Positions 50,501 through 60,954 of a stretch of 64,000 nt of DNA are shown here, one piece after another; position 1 is the stretch's first letter, and the number at the start of each line of letters is the position of its first letter. The notes under the pieces were generated by a model. It made no database searches. It was not told the DNA's origin and worked only from the letters and a program-made list of their open reading frames with translations. This stretch comes from Microbacterium cremeum (GTDB lineage: Bacteria > Actinomycetota > Actinomycetes > Actinomycetales > Microbacteriaceae): NCBI RefSeq assembly GCF_015277855.1, contig NZ_CP063812.1, positions 434,001 to 498,000 of the forward strand. The letters are read 5' to 3'. A program made the position numbers and the translations under genes.

Positions 50501-51148
50501 TCGTACTCCCGTCCCGCGGGGATGCCGAACCTCAACAACGAGGGCATGGCGATCGCTCCCGCCTCGACCTGCGTCGACGGCTTCCAGGAGGTCGTGTGGA
50601 CCGACGACGGCGACACCGGCGGCCACTCGTTGCGGGCGGGGACGCTGCCGTGCCCCGAGACCGGCGGGCCGGGCGGTCCCGGCGAGCCGACGCCGACGCC
50701 GAACCCCACGCCCACGCTGCCTTCGACCGGCGCGCCGGGGCCGGTCTCGGACGACCAGCTCACCGGCGCCACCCGCGGCGGCATTGAGGCGCCCGCGTCG
50801 GCGGCACCGGGTGAGACCATCACCATCCGAGTGGGCACCGCCTACGCCGGCGAGACGGTCTGGGTCTGGCTGCACTCCACGCCGGTCCTGCTCGGGGCGT
50901 ACGTCGTGGCGGCCGACGGCACGGTGACCGTGACGCTCCCCGCGGGAGTCGACCTCGGGCTCCACCGCCTGGTCGTGCTCGATGCGGACGGCAACATCAT
51001 CGGCTGGACCGAGATCGCCGTCACCGCGGCCCTCGCCGCGACCGGTGCGAACGGCGCGGGCCTCGCCGCGACCGCAGGTCTCGCGTTCGCTCTCATCGCC
51101 GCCGGCGCCCTGGGCGTCGTCGTGCGGCGCCGCCGGGCCCGCGCCTGA
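47557..51148 (+). pseudogene. Lamin-tail/phytase-like LAxTG surface protein, split by a frameshift
   Basis: As read, the frame from 47557 fails after about 49926 and the rest continues in another frame to 51148. Removing one T from TTTCCC (49924-49929) restores one protein of 1,196 aa. Parts in order: signal peptide ending near ASA (residue 32); five lamin-tail-like repeats, each opening with INEV, INEI or LNEV; a beta-propeller resembling esterase-like phytase proteins (GILWVAMNKGRLFKMHK, then FADGGGELDSEGVTIGPDGA, then PNLNNEGMAI); a Pro/Thr linker; an Ig-like domain; and a C-terminal sorting signal LAATG, hydrophobic helix and RRRR tail for a class E-like sortase. The GTG at 47557 follows AAGGAG by 7 nt. 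A PHO box lies upstream. A sequencing error in the short homopolymer is as likely as a true mutation. Confidence 0.8.
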
Positions 51149-51244
51149 CGACACGCGAACGGATGCCTCGGCACCGCGCCTGCGCAGGCGCCGTGCCGAG
51201 GCATCCGTCGCCCCGTCCGTCTCCAACGGCGAGGCGGGTCCGCG

Positions 51245-52138
<894 letters not shown>

Positions 52139-52239
52139 CTAGGCCGAGGCATCCGTCGCCGCCAGGGGTTGCGCCCGCCGGCCGGAGGGTTCACGCGCCG
52201 TTCAAGTTCAGCGGGCGCGCGGTGCCGGCGGGTGCGGGG

Positions 52240-52473
52240 CGTTTCGTCTCGGTCGCTGCGCTCCCTCGCTCAACGACCGGAGCAAGGTCGTCGAGCGGGC
52301 GGAGCCCCCGGCTGGTGCGGGCGGGGCCCCCGGTCGTTGAGCGAGCGAGGTGCGGGCGGAGCCCCCGGCCGTTGAGCGAGCGAGGTGCGGGCGGAGCCCC
52401 CGGCCGTTGAGCGAGCGAGGAACGAGCGAGACCCCGGTCGTTGAGCGAGCGAGGAACGAGCGAGACGAAACGC
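52240..52473. repeat. Cluster of GTTGAGCGAGCG repeats
   Basis: One reverse copy (52240-52280) is followed by a degenerate unit and four forward copies beginning at about 52331, 52366, 52401 and 52435, each with GTTGAGCGAGCGAGG; the last ends GAGACGAAACG. The repeats fill the 52088-52487 gap, which holds no gene. Spacing between forward copies is about 35 bp. Confidence 0.85.
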
Positions 52474-52487
52474 AGCGACCACCAGGA

Positions 52488-53240
52488 TCAGCGGTCCAGC
52501 TGCAGGCGATGCCAGACGACGGTGGTGGCCGCGGCGAAGCACGCGCCGAACACCACCGACAGCGAGAGCTGCACAGGAGTCGCTGCGGATCCCGCCGACA
52601 TCGCCCATAGCGCCGGTGCGGCCAGCGGCAGCCAAGCCTCTGCGCCCGCGATCACCCCGACCTGCGCGACGACGACCAGGCCGATCGTCGTCGCGACGCC
52701 GCCGAGGAGGGAGCGGGTGAGCGAGGCGACCCACGCCACCGGCAGCGCGATCGCCGCGGTGAGGATCCCCAGGACGAACTGGCGCGCGAGTCCGCTCCAG
52801 ATCCCGTCGCCGGGCGGCTCGAGACCGGAGGCGAGCCCCAGGACGGCCAACGCCACGACCAGCAAGCCGCTCACGACGACCGACCACGCGATGTAGACGG
52901 CGAGCTTCGCGACGGCGAGGGCGCCCCGGCCGATGGGCAGCGCGAACAGGCCGGTGATGGTGCCATCGGCGAACTCGCGCGCGAGCAGCCACGAGAGTAC
53001 GACTCCGTAGGCGACGAGCCCTCCGGCCGCCGTGATCTGCGCGGCGGTCGCGAACAGCCCTTCCCACCCGCCCACGGCACCCGGTCCCAGCTTCGCCAGG
53101 ATCTGCGGATCGCCGGATGCCGCGGCCCACAGCATCCCGCCGCTCAAGCCCGTCACCCCGAGGACGACGGCAGCCGTCGCGACGACGCCGACGGGCGAGC
53201 GCAGGAGCTTGCGCAGCTCCACCGGGATCGCCGCGTTCAT
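52488..53240 (-). CDS. ABC-2 type transporter permease
   Basis: Membrane subunit of 250 aa with six hydrophobic segments and the N-terminal signature IPVELRKLLRSPVGVV of ABC-2 permeases. LAREFADGTITGLFALPIGR is the conserved loop between helices. It overlaps the ATPase gene by 4 nt and is the last gene of a TetR-ATPase-permease operon. Such two-part exporters move drugs, lipids or peptides; the substrate is unknown. Confidence 0.87.
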   Translation of the reverse strand: MNAAIPVELRKLLRSPVGVVATAAVVLGVTGLSGGMLWAAASGDPQILAKLGPGAVGGWEGLFATAAQITAAGGLVAYGVVLSWLLAREFADGTITGLFALPIGRGALAVAKLAVYIAWSVVVSGLLVVALAVLGLASGLEPPGDGIWSGLARQFVLGILTAAIALPVAWVASLTRSLLGGVATTIGLVVVAQVGVIAGAEAWLPLAAPALWAMSAGSAATPVQLSLSVVFGACFAAATTVVWHRLQLDR

Positions 53241-54019
53241 GCCGATGCTCCGGCAGGTCGCGACCCCGTCGGCGCGGTGCCGGCGGAGTCCTCGCCCTCG
53301 CCGTCGTCCGCGTCTGCGCGGGCGTCGTCCTCGCGGACGCGCTCGAAGAACACCCGCTCCAACTCAGCGGTGGCCGGGTCGAGCTCGCCGATGAGGCGCC
53401 CCCGGTTCATCAGCACGATGCGGTCGGCGATGCGCGACACCTCGTCGAGGTGATGGGTGCTGACCAGCACCGCAGCACCGGCCCGCGCCCGCGCGGCCAG
53501 CGCATCGCGCAGGATGATGACGCCCGAGGGGTCGAGGGCGTTGCCGGGTTCGTCGAGCACCACGAGATCGGGGTCGTGCTGGAGCGCGGCGGCGAGCCCG
53601 ATGCGCTGGCGGTTGCCGAGCGAGAGGCGACGTACCCGCTGATCCGCCCACCGCTGCAGGCGCCACATGCGGAGGGCGTCGTCCGCGCACGCCGGATCCA
53701 CGCCGCGCAGCTCGGCTGCCGCGCGCAGATTCTCGCGCGCGGTCAGCTCGGGGTAGGCGAGCGGCACTTCCACGAGGTGCCCCACCCGTCGCCACAGCTC
53801 GGCCGGTGCGCGGTGCACGGGGGTGCCGGCCAGCAGCACCTCGCCGGCCTGAGCACGCAGCATCCCCAGAGCGAGGCGCATGAGGGTGGTCTTGCCGGCA
53901 CCGTTCAGCCCGACGAGAGCGACGATCTCGCCGGCGGCGACGGTCAAGTCGAGCCGGGTCACCCCGGCGCCACCGCCACGCCGGCCGAAGGAGCGGTCCA
54001 CCGCGCGCAGCTCGAGCAT
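53237..54019 (-). CDS. ABC transporter ATP-binding protein (exporter type)
   Basis: ATPase of 260 aa. Walker A is GLNGAGKTT and Walker B LVVLDEPGNALDP; the signature reads LSLGNRQRIGLAAAL, with LSLGN in place of LSGGQ as in some drug exporters, and the H-loop is VSTHHLDEVSRIADR. The last 35 residues are acidic and disordered. It shares one base with the TetR stop and overlaps the permease by 4 nt. Confidence 0.9.
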   Translation of the reverse strand: MLELRAVDRSFGRRGGGAGVTRLDLTVAAGEIVALVGLNGAGKTTLMRLALGMLRAQAGEVLLAGTPVHRAPAELWRRVGHLVEVPLAYPELTARENLRAAAELRGVDPACADDALRMWRLQRWADQRVRRLSLGNRQRIGLAAALQHDPDLVVLDEPGNALDPSGVIILRDALAARARAGAAVLVSTHHLDEVSRIADRIVLMNRGRLIGELDPATAELERVFFERVREDDARADADDGEGEDSAGTAPTGSRPAGASA

Positions 54020-54561
54020 CAGCCGGCGTCCATCGCGTGTGCCGCCGCCCGCAGCGCCGTGCCCGGATCGGGGTCGTCCCCCAGTGACCACGCCAGGAGC
54101 GCGGTGTTCAGCGCGGCGATGACGGATGCCGCGACGATGCGCGCGGACCCCGCATCGGTGCGATCGGCCAGCGCGCCGGCGATGGCGTCTTCGGTCGCCC
54201 GGCTCCCGGCCGCGAGCGCCGCGCCGAGCGAGGGGGTCAGCGCGACGATGCGAAGGCGCTCGCGCACGGCCGCGGAGTCCGGCGGGGGGACCGAGCCCCA
54301 CGCATCCAGCACGCCCGCCATCGTCGCGCGCAACGGCGACTCCGCCGCCGGACGGGCACGCACGGCCTCGGCGATCAGTGGATCGTACGGGTCGTCGACG
54401 ACGAGCGAGGCCTTGGTCGGGAAATGCCGGAACAGCGTCATCTCGGTCACGCCCGCGCGCGCCGCGATGGCGGCCGTGGTGGTCGCGTCATAGCCGCGCT
54501 CGCCGAACAGCGAGAGCGCGGCGTGCAGCAACGCGCGACGGGTGTCGTCCTTCTTGGCCAT
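54019..54561 (-). CDS. TetR-family regulator of the ABC exporter
   Basis: Repressor of 180 aa with an N-terminal HTH (RRALLHAALSLFGERGYDAT, then AIAARAGVTEMTLFRHFPTK). It is the first gene of the operon and directly preceded by a perfect palindrome that contains its -10 hexamer TAACAT, 6 nt from the ATG, so the message is leaderless and autorepression is very likely. The ligand would be the exported compound or a relative (inference). Confidence 0.88.
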   Translation of the reverse strand: MAKKDDTRRALLHAALSLFGERGYDATTTAAIAARAGVTEMTLFRHFPTKASLVVDDPYDPLIAEAVRARPAAESPLRATMAGVLDAWGSVPPPDSAAVRERLRIVALTPSLGAALAAGSRATEDAIAGALADRTDAGSARIVAASVIAALNTALLAWSLGDDPDPGTALRAAAHAMDAG

Positions 54562-54565
54562 GGGT

Positions 54566-54586
54566 GAATGTTAGTCACTAACATTC
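54566..54586. promoter_or_regulatory. Perfect 21-bp palindromic operator over the TetR promoter
   Basis: GAATGTTAGT (54566-54575) and ACTAACATTC (54577-54586) are exact complements around one central base. The minus-strand -10 element TAACAT lies inside, so bound repressor would block RNA polymerase. Confidence 0.85.
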
Positions 54587-54611
54587 GTGGATGGCAAGCG
54601 CCGGTCCGGCG

Positions 54612-54893
54612 CGTTTCGTCTCGGTCGCTGCGCTCCCTCGCTCAACGACCGGGAGGGGGCGAGTCTCGGTCGTTGAGCGAGCGAGGAACGAGCGAGACGA
54701 AACGCCCCGGCCCCGCGACGGTCAGGGTGGCTGCGCTCCCTCGCTCAACGACTGAAGACCGAGGCCCGGGTCGTGGGTGGTGAGGCGGCGTTTCGTCTCG
54801 GTCGCTGCGCTCCCTCGCTCAACGACCGGGGCGAGTCTCGGTCGTTGAGCGAGCGAGGAACGAGCGAGACGAAACGCCCCGGCCCCGCGACGG

Positions 54894-54897
<4 letters not shown>
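54612..54897. repeat. GTTGAGCGAGCG repeats, duplicated block reaching the galK stop
   Basis: Reverse copies at 54612-54651 and 54789-54828, forward copies at 54666-54704 and 54838-54876, and a partial reverse copy at 54729-54753. A block of about 110 bp is present twice, about 175 bp apart, and each copy ends GCGACGGTCAGG. In the second copy this includes the galK stop codon, so the first copy carries a relic of the gene end. The repeats fill the 54562-54893 gap. Confidence 0.85.
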
Positions 54898-56083
<1,186 letters not shown>

Positions 56084-56087
<4 letters not shown>

Positions 56088-57265
56088 AGGGTCTCCTCCG
56101 GGATCGATGCGACGGCCTCGCGCAGGCGCGCGGCGGCGGACTCGGGCGGGATGTCGCCGATCCATGCGCCCATGGCGGCCTCCGAGCCCGCCAGGAACTT
56201 GAGCTTGTCGGCGGCCCGGCGCGGCGAGGTCAGCTGCAGGTGCAGGCGCACGGTGTCGCGACCGCGGTGCACCGGCGCCTGGTGCCACGCCGCGATATAC
56301 GGCGTGGGCGAGTCGTAGAGCGCGTCGACACCCCGGAGCAGACGCAGATAGAGCGTTGCGAGCTCGTCGCGCTCGGCATCCGTCGTCCCGGCGAAGTCGG
56401 CGACCTGACGGTGGGGCAGCAGGTGGATCTCGATCGGCCAGCGCGCCGCGAACGGCACGAACGCCGTCCAGTGCTCGCCCTCGAGGATGACGCGTTCGCC
56501 GGCGCGCTCGAACTCGAGGATCCTCGCGAAGAGGTCGGGTCCCTCGCGCTCGATCGACGCGAGGAGGCTCGTGGTGCGCGGGGTGATGTAGGGGTAGGCG
56601 TAGATCTGGCCGTGCGGGTGCGGGAGGGTCACGCCGATGGCCTCGCCGCGGTTCTCGAACGGGAACACCTGCTCGACGCCGGGCAGCGCCGACAGCGCCG
56701 CGGTGCGATCGGCCCATGCCTCGATGACCGTGCGCGCGCGGGTCGGGGTGAGGGATCCGAACGACCCCTCGTGCTCGGGGCTGAAGCACACCACCTCGCA
56801 TCGCCCGACGCTCGTGCGGGTGCGGCCGAGGCCGGGTGCGTCGAGGTCGTCGACGCCGCGCGGGGCGTCCTCGCCCGCCGGCGCATCGCCGAGCGCGGCC
56901 GCGAGCGCGGGGCCGAACGAGGGCGACTTGTTCTCGAACACCGCCACGTCGTAACGCGAGGGCACCTCGGACGGGTTCGTCGGGGTCTGCGGCGCGAGCG
57001 GGTCGAGCTCGGCCGGAGGGAGGAACGCGCGGTTCTGCCGCGCGGCGGCGATCGAGACCCAGTCGCCGGTGAGCACGTCGCGGCGCATCGTCGCTGTGGC
57101 GGGCCGCGGGGCGAGCTCGCGCGAATCGACCGCGCGCTCCGCGCCGAGAGCTGTGCCCGGATCGTCGTAGTAGATCAGCTCGCGGCCGTCGGCGAGGCGC
57201 GTCGGGCGTTTGACGACACCGGCGCCGAGGGTGACGGCATCCGTCGCGTTTCCAGGCATGTTCAC
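56084..57265 (-). CDS. galT: Galactose-1-phosphate uridylyltransferase
   Basis: Enzyme of 393 aa that exchanges UMP between UDP-glucose and galactose-1-phosphate. The active-site HPHGQ lies in GVTLPHPHGQIYAYPYI, and the second half has PIEIHLLPHRQVADF and AWHQAPVHRGRDTVRLHLQL. The GTG at 57265 is preferred over the ATG at 57259 because -10 TAGCGT (57272-57277) leaves a 6-nt gap, giving a leaderless start, and -35 TTGACG (57296-57301) lies 18 bp further. Two LacI-type operators cover this promoter. Confidence 0.93.
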
Positions 57266-57303
57266 GTCAACACGCTAACAGCGGCGCTATGTTATCGTCA
57301 ACA
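57259..57303. promoter_or_regulatory. galT promoter with two LacI-type operators
   Basis: TGTTCACGTCAACA (57259-57272) and TGTTATCGTCAACA (57290-57303) each have the central CG and TGTT/AACA ends of LacI-family sites; their centres are 31 bp apart, about three turns. One covers the transcription start and the other the -35 (TTGACG, minus strand, 57296-57301). They also lie upstream of the divergent LacI-type gene, so both units could be repressed together. Confidence 0.78.
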
Positions 57304-57319
57304 CGGAATCGGGGGTCGC

Positions 57320-58310
57320 ATGACGGACAGACGGGTGTCGATGGCGGACGTCGCGGCACGGGCGGGCGTGTCGGGCCAGACCGTGTCACGCGTCGTGAAC
57401 GCGAGTCCGCGCGTCGACCCCGAGACGCGGGGCCGCGTCGAGGCGGCGATGGCCGAGCTCGGCTACCGGCCGCACCGTGCCGCCCGCGCGCTGCGCACCG
57501 GCCGCACCCACACCATCGGGCTCGTGGTGTCGACTCTCGCCTCGGTGGGCAACTCCCGCATGCTGCAGGCGGTGGCGGATGCCGCGGCCCACCGCGGCTA
57601 CGCCCTCACGGTGGTGACGCTCGCCGCCGACGGCGACGTGGCCGCCGCGTTCGAACGCCTGGCCGAGCAGGGGGTCGACGGCGCGATCGTGCTGAACGAG
57701 GCCACCGAACGGGTGCGCGAGGCCGACCTGCGTGCGGCGGGCCTGCGGCTGATCGTCGTGGACTCGCCGCGGGACGACCGCTTCGGCATCGTCGAGACCG
57801 ACCACGCCGGCGGCGCGCGGCTCGCGGTCGAGCACCTGCTCGGGCTGGGGCACCGGCGTGCACCACGTGGCGGGCCCCGCCGGATCGTTCGCCGCGGCCG
57901 AGCGCGAACGCGGCTGGCGCGAGGCGCTCGCCGCGGCAGGAGCGCCCGTGCCGCCCATCGTGCGCGGAGACTGGACGTCCGCGTCGGGGCATGCCGCGGC
58001 ATCCGCCCTCGTCGCCGCCGACGCGACCGCCGTGTTCGCCGCCAACGACCAGATGGCGCTCGGGCTGCTGCGCGCGTTCGCGGAGGCGGGGCGGGGGGTT
58101 CCGGCCGAGGTGAGCGTCGTCGGGTTCGACGACGTGGCGGATGCCGCCGACTACCGTCCGCCGCTGACGACGGTGCACCAGGACTTCGATGCGCTCGGAT
58201 CCCGCGCGGTCACCGCCCTCGTCGAGGGGATCGAGACCGGCGCCTCCGCCGAGTTCGAGACGGTGCCGACGCGTCTCGTCGTGCGGGCGAGCACCGCCCC
58301 CGCCCGCTGA
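57320..58310 (+). pseudogene. LacI-family regulator with a frameshift
   Basis: The frame from 57320 encodes a LacI HTH (MADVAARAGVSGQTVSRVVN) and the first part of the sugar-binding domain up to LLGLGHRR. Then the reading passes to the frame starting at 57858 (VHHVAGPAGSFAAAERERGW, ending SVVGFDDVADAADY and RPPLTTVHQDFDALG) up to 58310. Adding two bases, for example CG within CGGCGTGC at 57854-57861, restores a normal protein of 330 aa. Divergent from galT and next to two operators, it is the expected repressor of galactose genes. If the lesion is real, galT-galK would be constitutive. An assembly or sequencing error remains possible. Confidence 0.82.
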
Positions 58311-58390
58311 GCCGGCGCGGCTCGCGGGGCGGGGTTGGCTGGCGGCGGGGTGGAGTGAGGGTCGGGGCGGGGTGAGGGGGCCGGGGCAGC

Positions 58391-58875
58391 CTCCGAAATT
58401 CGGAGTTCGCGTCGGTTGCCGGATCGCCGCGCGTTGTGTGCTCCGGAAAGCGTGTGGATGTCCGATTTCCGGATCCGAAGATCGGCGGGGTGAGGCTGCG
58501 GGATTCGGAGTTCGGGGCTGGCCAGGGGGGTGGGGTGGGGCTGCGGGACTCGGCGTCCGCGCGGGCGCCTCGCGGCGGGCGGCCTCCGAAATTCGGAGTT
58601 CGCGTCGGTTCTCGGATCGCCGTGCCTCGTGGGCTCCGGAAAGCGTGTGGATGTCCGATTTCCGGATCCGAAGATCGGCGGGGCGGGGTGCGGGATTCGG
58701 CGTTCAGGGCTGGCCAGCGGGGTGGGGTGGGGCTGCGGGACTCGGCGCTCGCGCGGGCGCCGCGCGGGGCGCGGGCTCCGAAATTCGGAGTTCGCGTCGG
58801 TTCTCGGATCGCCGCGCCTCGTGGGATCCGGAAAGCGTGTGGATGTCCGATTTCCGGATCCGAAGATCGGCGGGG
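58391..58875. repeat. Three copies of a 100-bp repeat, period about 192 bp
   Basis: Copies at 58391-58490, 58584-58683 and 58776-58875 start CTCCGAAATTCGGAG, itself a palindrome, and contain a second inverted pair TCCGGAAA / TTTCCGGA. The spacers are also related, so the whole is a threefold tandem array. It occupies most of the 58311-58908 gap between the LacI and galE genes; no gene is supported there. Confidence 0.88.
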
Positions 58876-58908
58876 GTGGCGCGTCCGGCGGCACGCCGGG
58901 CCGGGTCC

Positions 58909-59889
58909 TCAGGCGCCGGCGGCGCGACGGGCCTCCCAGCCCGAGCGGACCATCTCGTCCACGCTGTAGCGGTTGGCCCACGCGAGGTCGCGGGCCGCGA
59001 GCTCTCCGGTGGCGACGATGCGGTCGGGGTCGCCGGCACGGCGCGGACCGATCTGGGGTGTGAAGTCGATGCCGGTGACCCGGGCCATCGCGTCCATGAT
59101 CTCGCGCACGCTCAGCCCGTTCTGCGAGCCCAGGTTGTACGCGGGCTCCACCGGCTCGCCCGCCGCGAGCCGCTTCGCCGCCACGACGTGTGCGGCGGCG
59201 ATGTCGGCGACGTGTACGTAGTCGCGCACATTGGTGCCGTCGGCGGTGTCGTAGTCGTCGCCGTTGATTCGCGGCGTCCGGCCGTCGAGGAGCGCCTCGA
59301 ACACGAGCGGGAAGAGGTTGTGCGGGCTGGTGTCGTACACGCTCGGGTCGCCCGAGCCGACGACGTTGAAGTACCGCAGCGACGTGTGACGCAGGGGGTG
59401 CGCCGAGTCGGCCGTCGCGATCGCCTGGTCGCGCAGCAGCCACTCTCCGATGAGCTTCGACTCGCCGTACGGCGACGCGGGGCGCTTGGGCAGGTCTTCG
59501 GTGACGAGCGGCACGTCGGGGGTGCCGTACACCGCGGCCGACGACGAGAACACGATGTTCGCGACATCCGCCGCCTCCATCGCCTCGAGCAGCACGCGCG
59601 TGCCCTCGACGTTCTGCGCGTAGGTGTGCAGAGGGCGGCGCACCGAGACCCCGGCGTACTTGTAGCCCGCGACATGGATGACGCCCTCGACGTCGTGATC
59701 GCGCAGCGTGCGCTTGACAAGGTCGCGGTCGAGGATCGAGCCCGGCACGAACGGCACGCCCTCGGGAACGAACGACGCGTGCCCGCTCGACAGGTCGTCG
59801 AGCACGACGGGCGAGAGTCCCGCATCGGCGAGAGCGCGGACGATGTGGGCGCCGATGTAGCCGGCGCCTCCGGTCACGAGCCAGGTCAT
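58909..59889 (-). CDS. galE: UDP-glucose 4-epimerase
   Basis: Short-chain dehydrogenase-type enzyme of 326 aa interconverting UDP-glucose and UDP-galactose. The NAD loop is TGGAGYIGAH, the catalytic YxxxK is YGESK, and FSSSAAVYG provides the Ser of the triad. RYFNVVGSG and DYVHVADIAAAH complete the family pattern. GGAG lies 5 nt before the ATG at 59889. It belongs to the galactose set but is separated from galT-galK by the broken regulator and a repeat array. Confidence 0.94.
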   Translation of the reverse strand: MTWLVTGGAGYIGAHIVRALADAGLSPVVLDDLSSGHASFVPEGVPFVPGSILDRDLVKRTLRDHDVEGVIHVAGYKYAGVSVRRPLHTYAQNVEGTRVLLEAMEAADVANIVFSSSAAVYGTPDVPLVTEDLPKRPASPYGESKLIGEWLLRDQAIATADSAHPLRHTSLRYFNVVGSGDPSVYDTSPHNLFPLVFEALLDGRTPRINGDDYDTADGTNVRDYVHVADIAAAHVVAAKRLAAGEPVEPAYNLGSQNGLSVREIMDAMARVTGIDFTPQIGPRRAGDPDRIVATGELAARDLAWANRYSVDEMVRSGWEARRAAGA

Positions 59890-60039
59890 GTCACTCCGGG
59901 GGTCGGGGTCGCCGAGCGGCGCCGCGTTCCATTCTGCCCGCTCCGGGTCGCGGGCCGTGTCGACCGGTGGTTGCAGGCGACGGATGCCTCGCCCTCTCGT
60001 CCCGGCTGGTCACTGAATCGGCACCCGGCGCCGCGCGTC

Positions 60040-60153
60040 GGGGCGGGCGTGCGGTCGCGCGCCGGGCTCGGCGTGGTGGGCGGCGCACTCCGCGTTCGGT
60101 GCGGACGTCGGGCCGTGCTCGGCGGGGCGGGCGTGCGGTCGCGCGCCGGGCTC
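60040..60153. repeat. Two 30-bp direct repeats in the galE-thuA gap
   Basis: A 30-bp sequence starting GGGGCGGGCGTGCGGTCGCG occurs at 60040-60069 and 60124-60153, 84 bp apart. The 59890-60173 stretch holds no other feature that I can support. Confidence 0.8.
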
Positions 60154-60173
60154 CGCGTCGGGCGGGCGCCGGA

Positions 60174-60872
60174 TCACACCCTTCCGGCCCAGCGTGCGGC
60201 CCGCTGCAACAGTGCGATGTGCTCGGGGGAGTCGTACGCGCGCTCGTCGTGGCCGAGCGAGGAGACGACCGCGCGGGTCGGGCGCTCGCGCACCCACACC
60301 GCGGCGTGGGCGGTGCCGTCGACGTCGTGCTCGGCGAGCACGTGCGACCCGTCGTCGACCGCGAGGTCGCTGTAGCGCTCGTCGAGAACGTCGAAGCCCG
60401 GCACGCCCGCGGTGACGGCGTGCTCGGCATCCACCACCCGCACGTGGGCGTCGCCGAGAGGCGGATGCCACGACCGGCCGGGTTCCCACTCGCCCCCGAT
60501 CGCCTCGCGCCACGCCGGATGGTCGCGCAGCGTCGAGAGCGCGGCGTGCACCGCGATGATGCCGATACCGCGGTCGATCGCCGACCGCAGGCCGGCATCC
60601 GCTGCCGCGTCGGTGCGATGCGCGAGCTCGGTGTCGCCGTCGCGCCACGGATCGCCCGCGTTGACCACGAGCAGATCGACGCCGTCGAGTCGTGTGAGAG
60701 CGCGGTCGACGTCGTCCTCGATCGTCACGTCCCATCCGTCGTCGCGCAGCGCGCCGGCGAGGCGGGCGGAGGTCGCGGGGAACGGATGCCACGGATCCGC
60801 GTACCGGCCCGTGCCCGTGGCGATGACGGCGCGCGGCGCGGGTTGGGCTTGCGTTCGCTCCATGGCTACCAT
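60174..60872 (-). CDS. ThuA-like (trehalose utilisation) family protein
   Basis: Protein of 232 aa with a glutamine-amidotransferase-like fold of the ThuA family, associated in rhizobia with trehalose and maltitol use; its reaction is not well defined. GVDLLVVNAGDPWRDG, GIGIIAVHAALSTLRDHPAW and VVSSLGHDERAYDSPEHIAL are the conserved pieces. The ATG at 60872 is favoured over 60863 because TATCCT (60880-60885) with a 7-nt gap gives a leaderless start. The -10 overlaps a LacI-type operator. It is divergent from glycerate kinase. Confidence 0.82.
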   Translation of the reverse strand: MVAMERTQAQPAPRAVIATGTGRYADPWHPFPATSARLAGALRDDGWDVTIEDDVDRALTRLDGVDLLVVNAGDPWRDGDTELAHRTDAAADAGLRSAIDRGIGIIAVHAALSTLRDHPAWREAIGGEWEPGRSWHPPLGDAHVRVVDAEHAVTAGVPGFDVLDERYSDLAVDDGSHVLAEHDVDGTAHAAVWVRERPTRAVVSSLGHDERAYDSPEHIALLQRAARWAGRV

Positions 60873-60880
60873 GATCCGTA

Positions 60881-60894
60881 GGATAACGCTTTCC
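60881..60894. promoter_or_regulatory. LacI-type operator between thuA-like and glycerate kinase genes
   Basis: GGATAACGCTTTCC has a central CG and partly symmetric ends like LacI-family sites, and overlaps the -10 of the ThuA-like gene. The cognate regulator is not identified. Confidence 0.5.
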
Positions 60895-60954
60895 CAATTT
60901 GTGGAGCGGACCCGTGTCGAACGCGGGCCCCGCGCCGGCGAGGAGAATGACGCC

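Noticed and set aside
52240..52473. CRISPR array because of 35-bp periodicity
   Set aside because: The intervals are part of the repeat family itself and not unique spacers; the same unit is dispersed and inverted elsewhere.
58391..58875. CRISPR array
   Set aside because: Repeats are about 100 bp, the spacers are similar to each other, and no cas genes are present.
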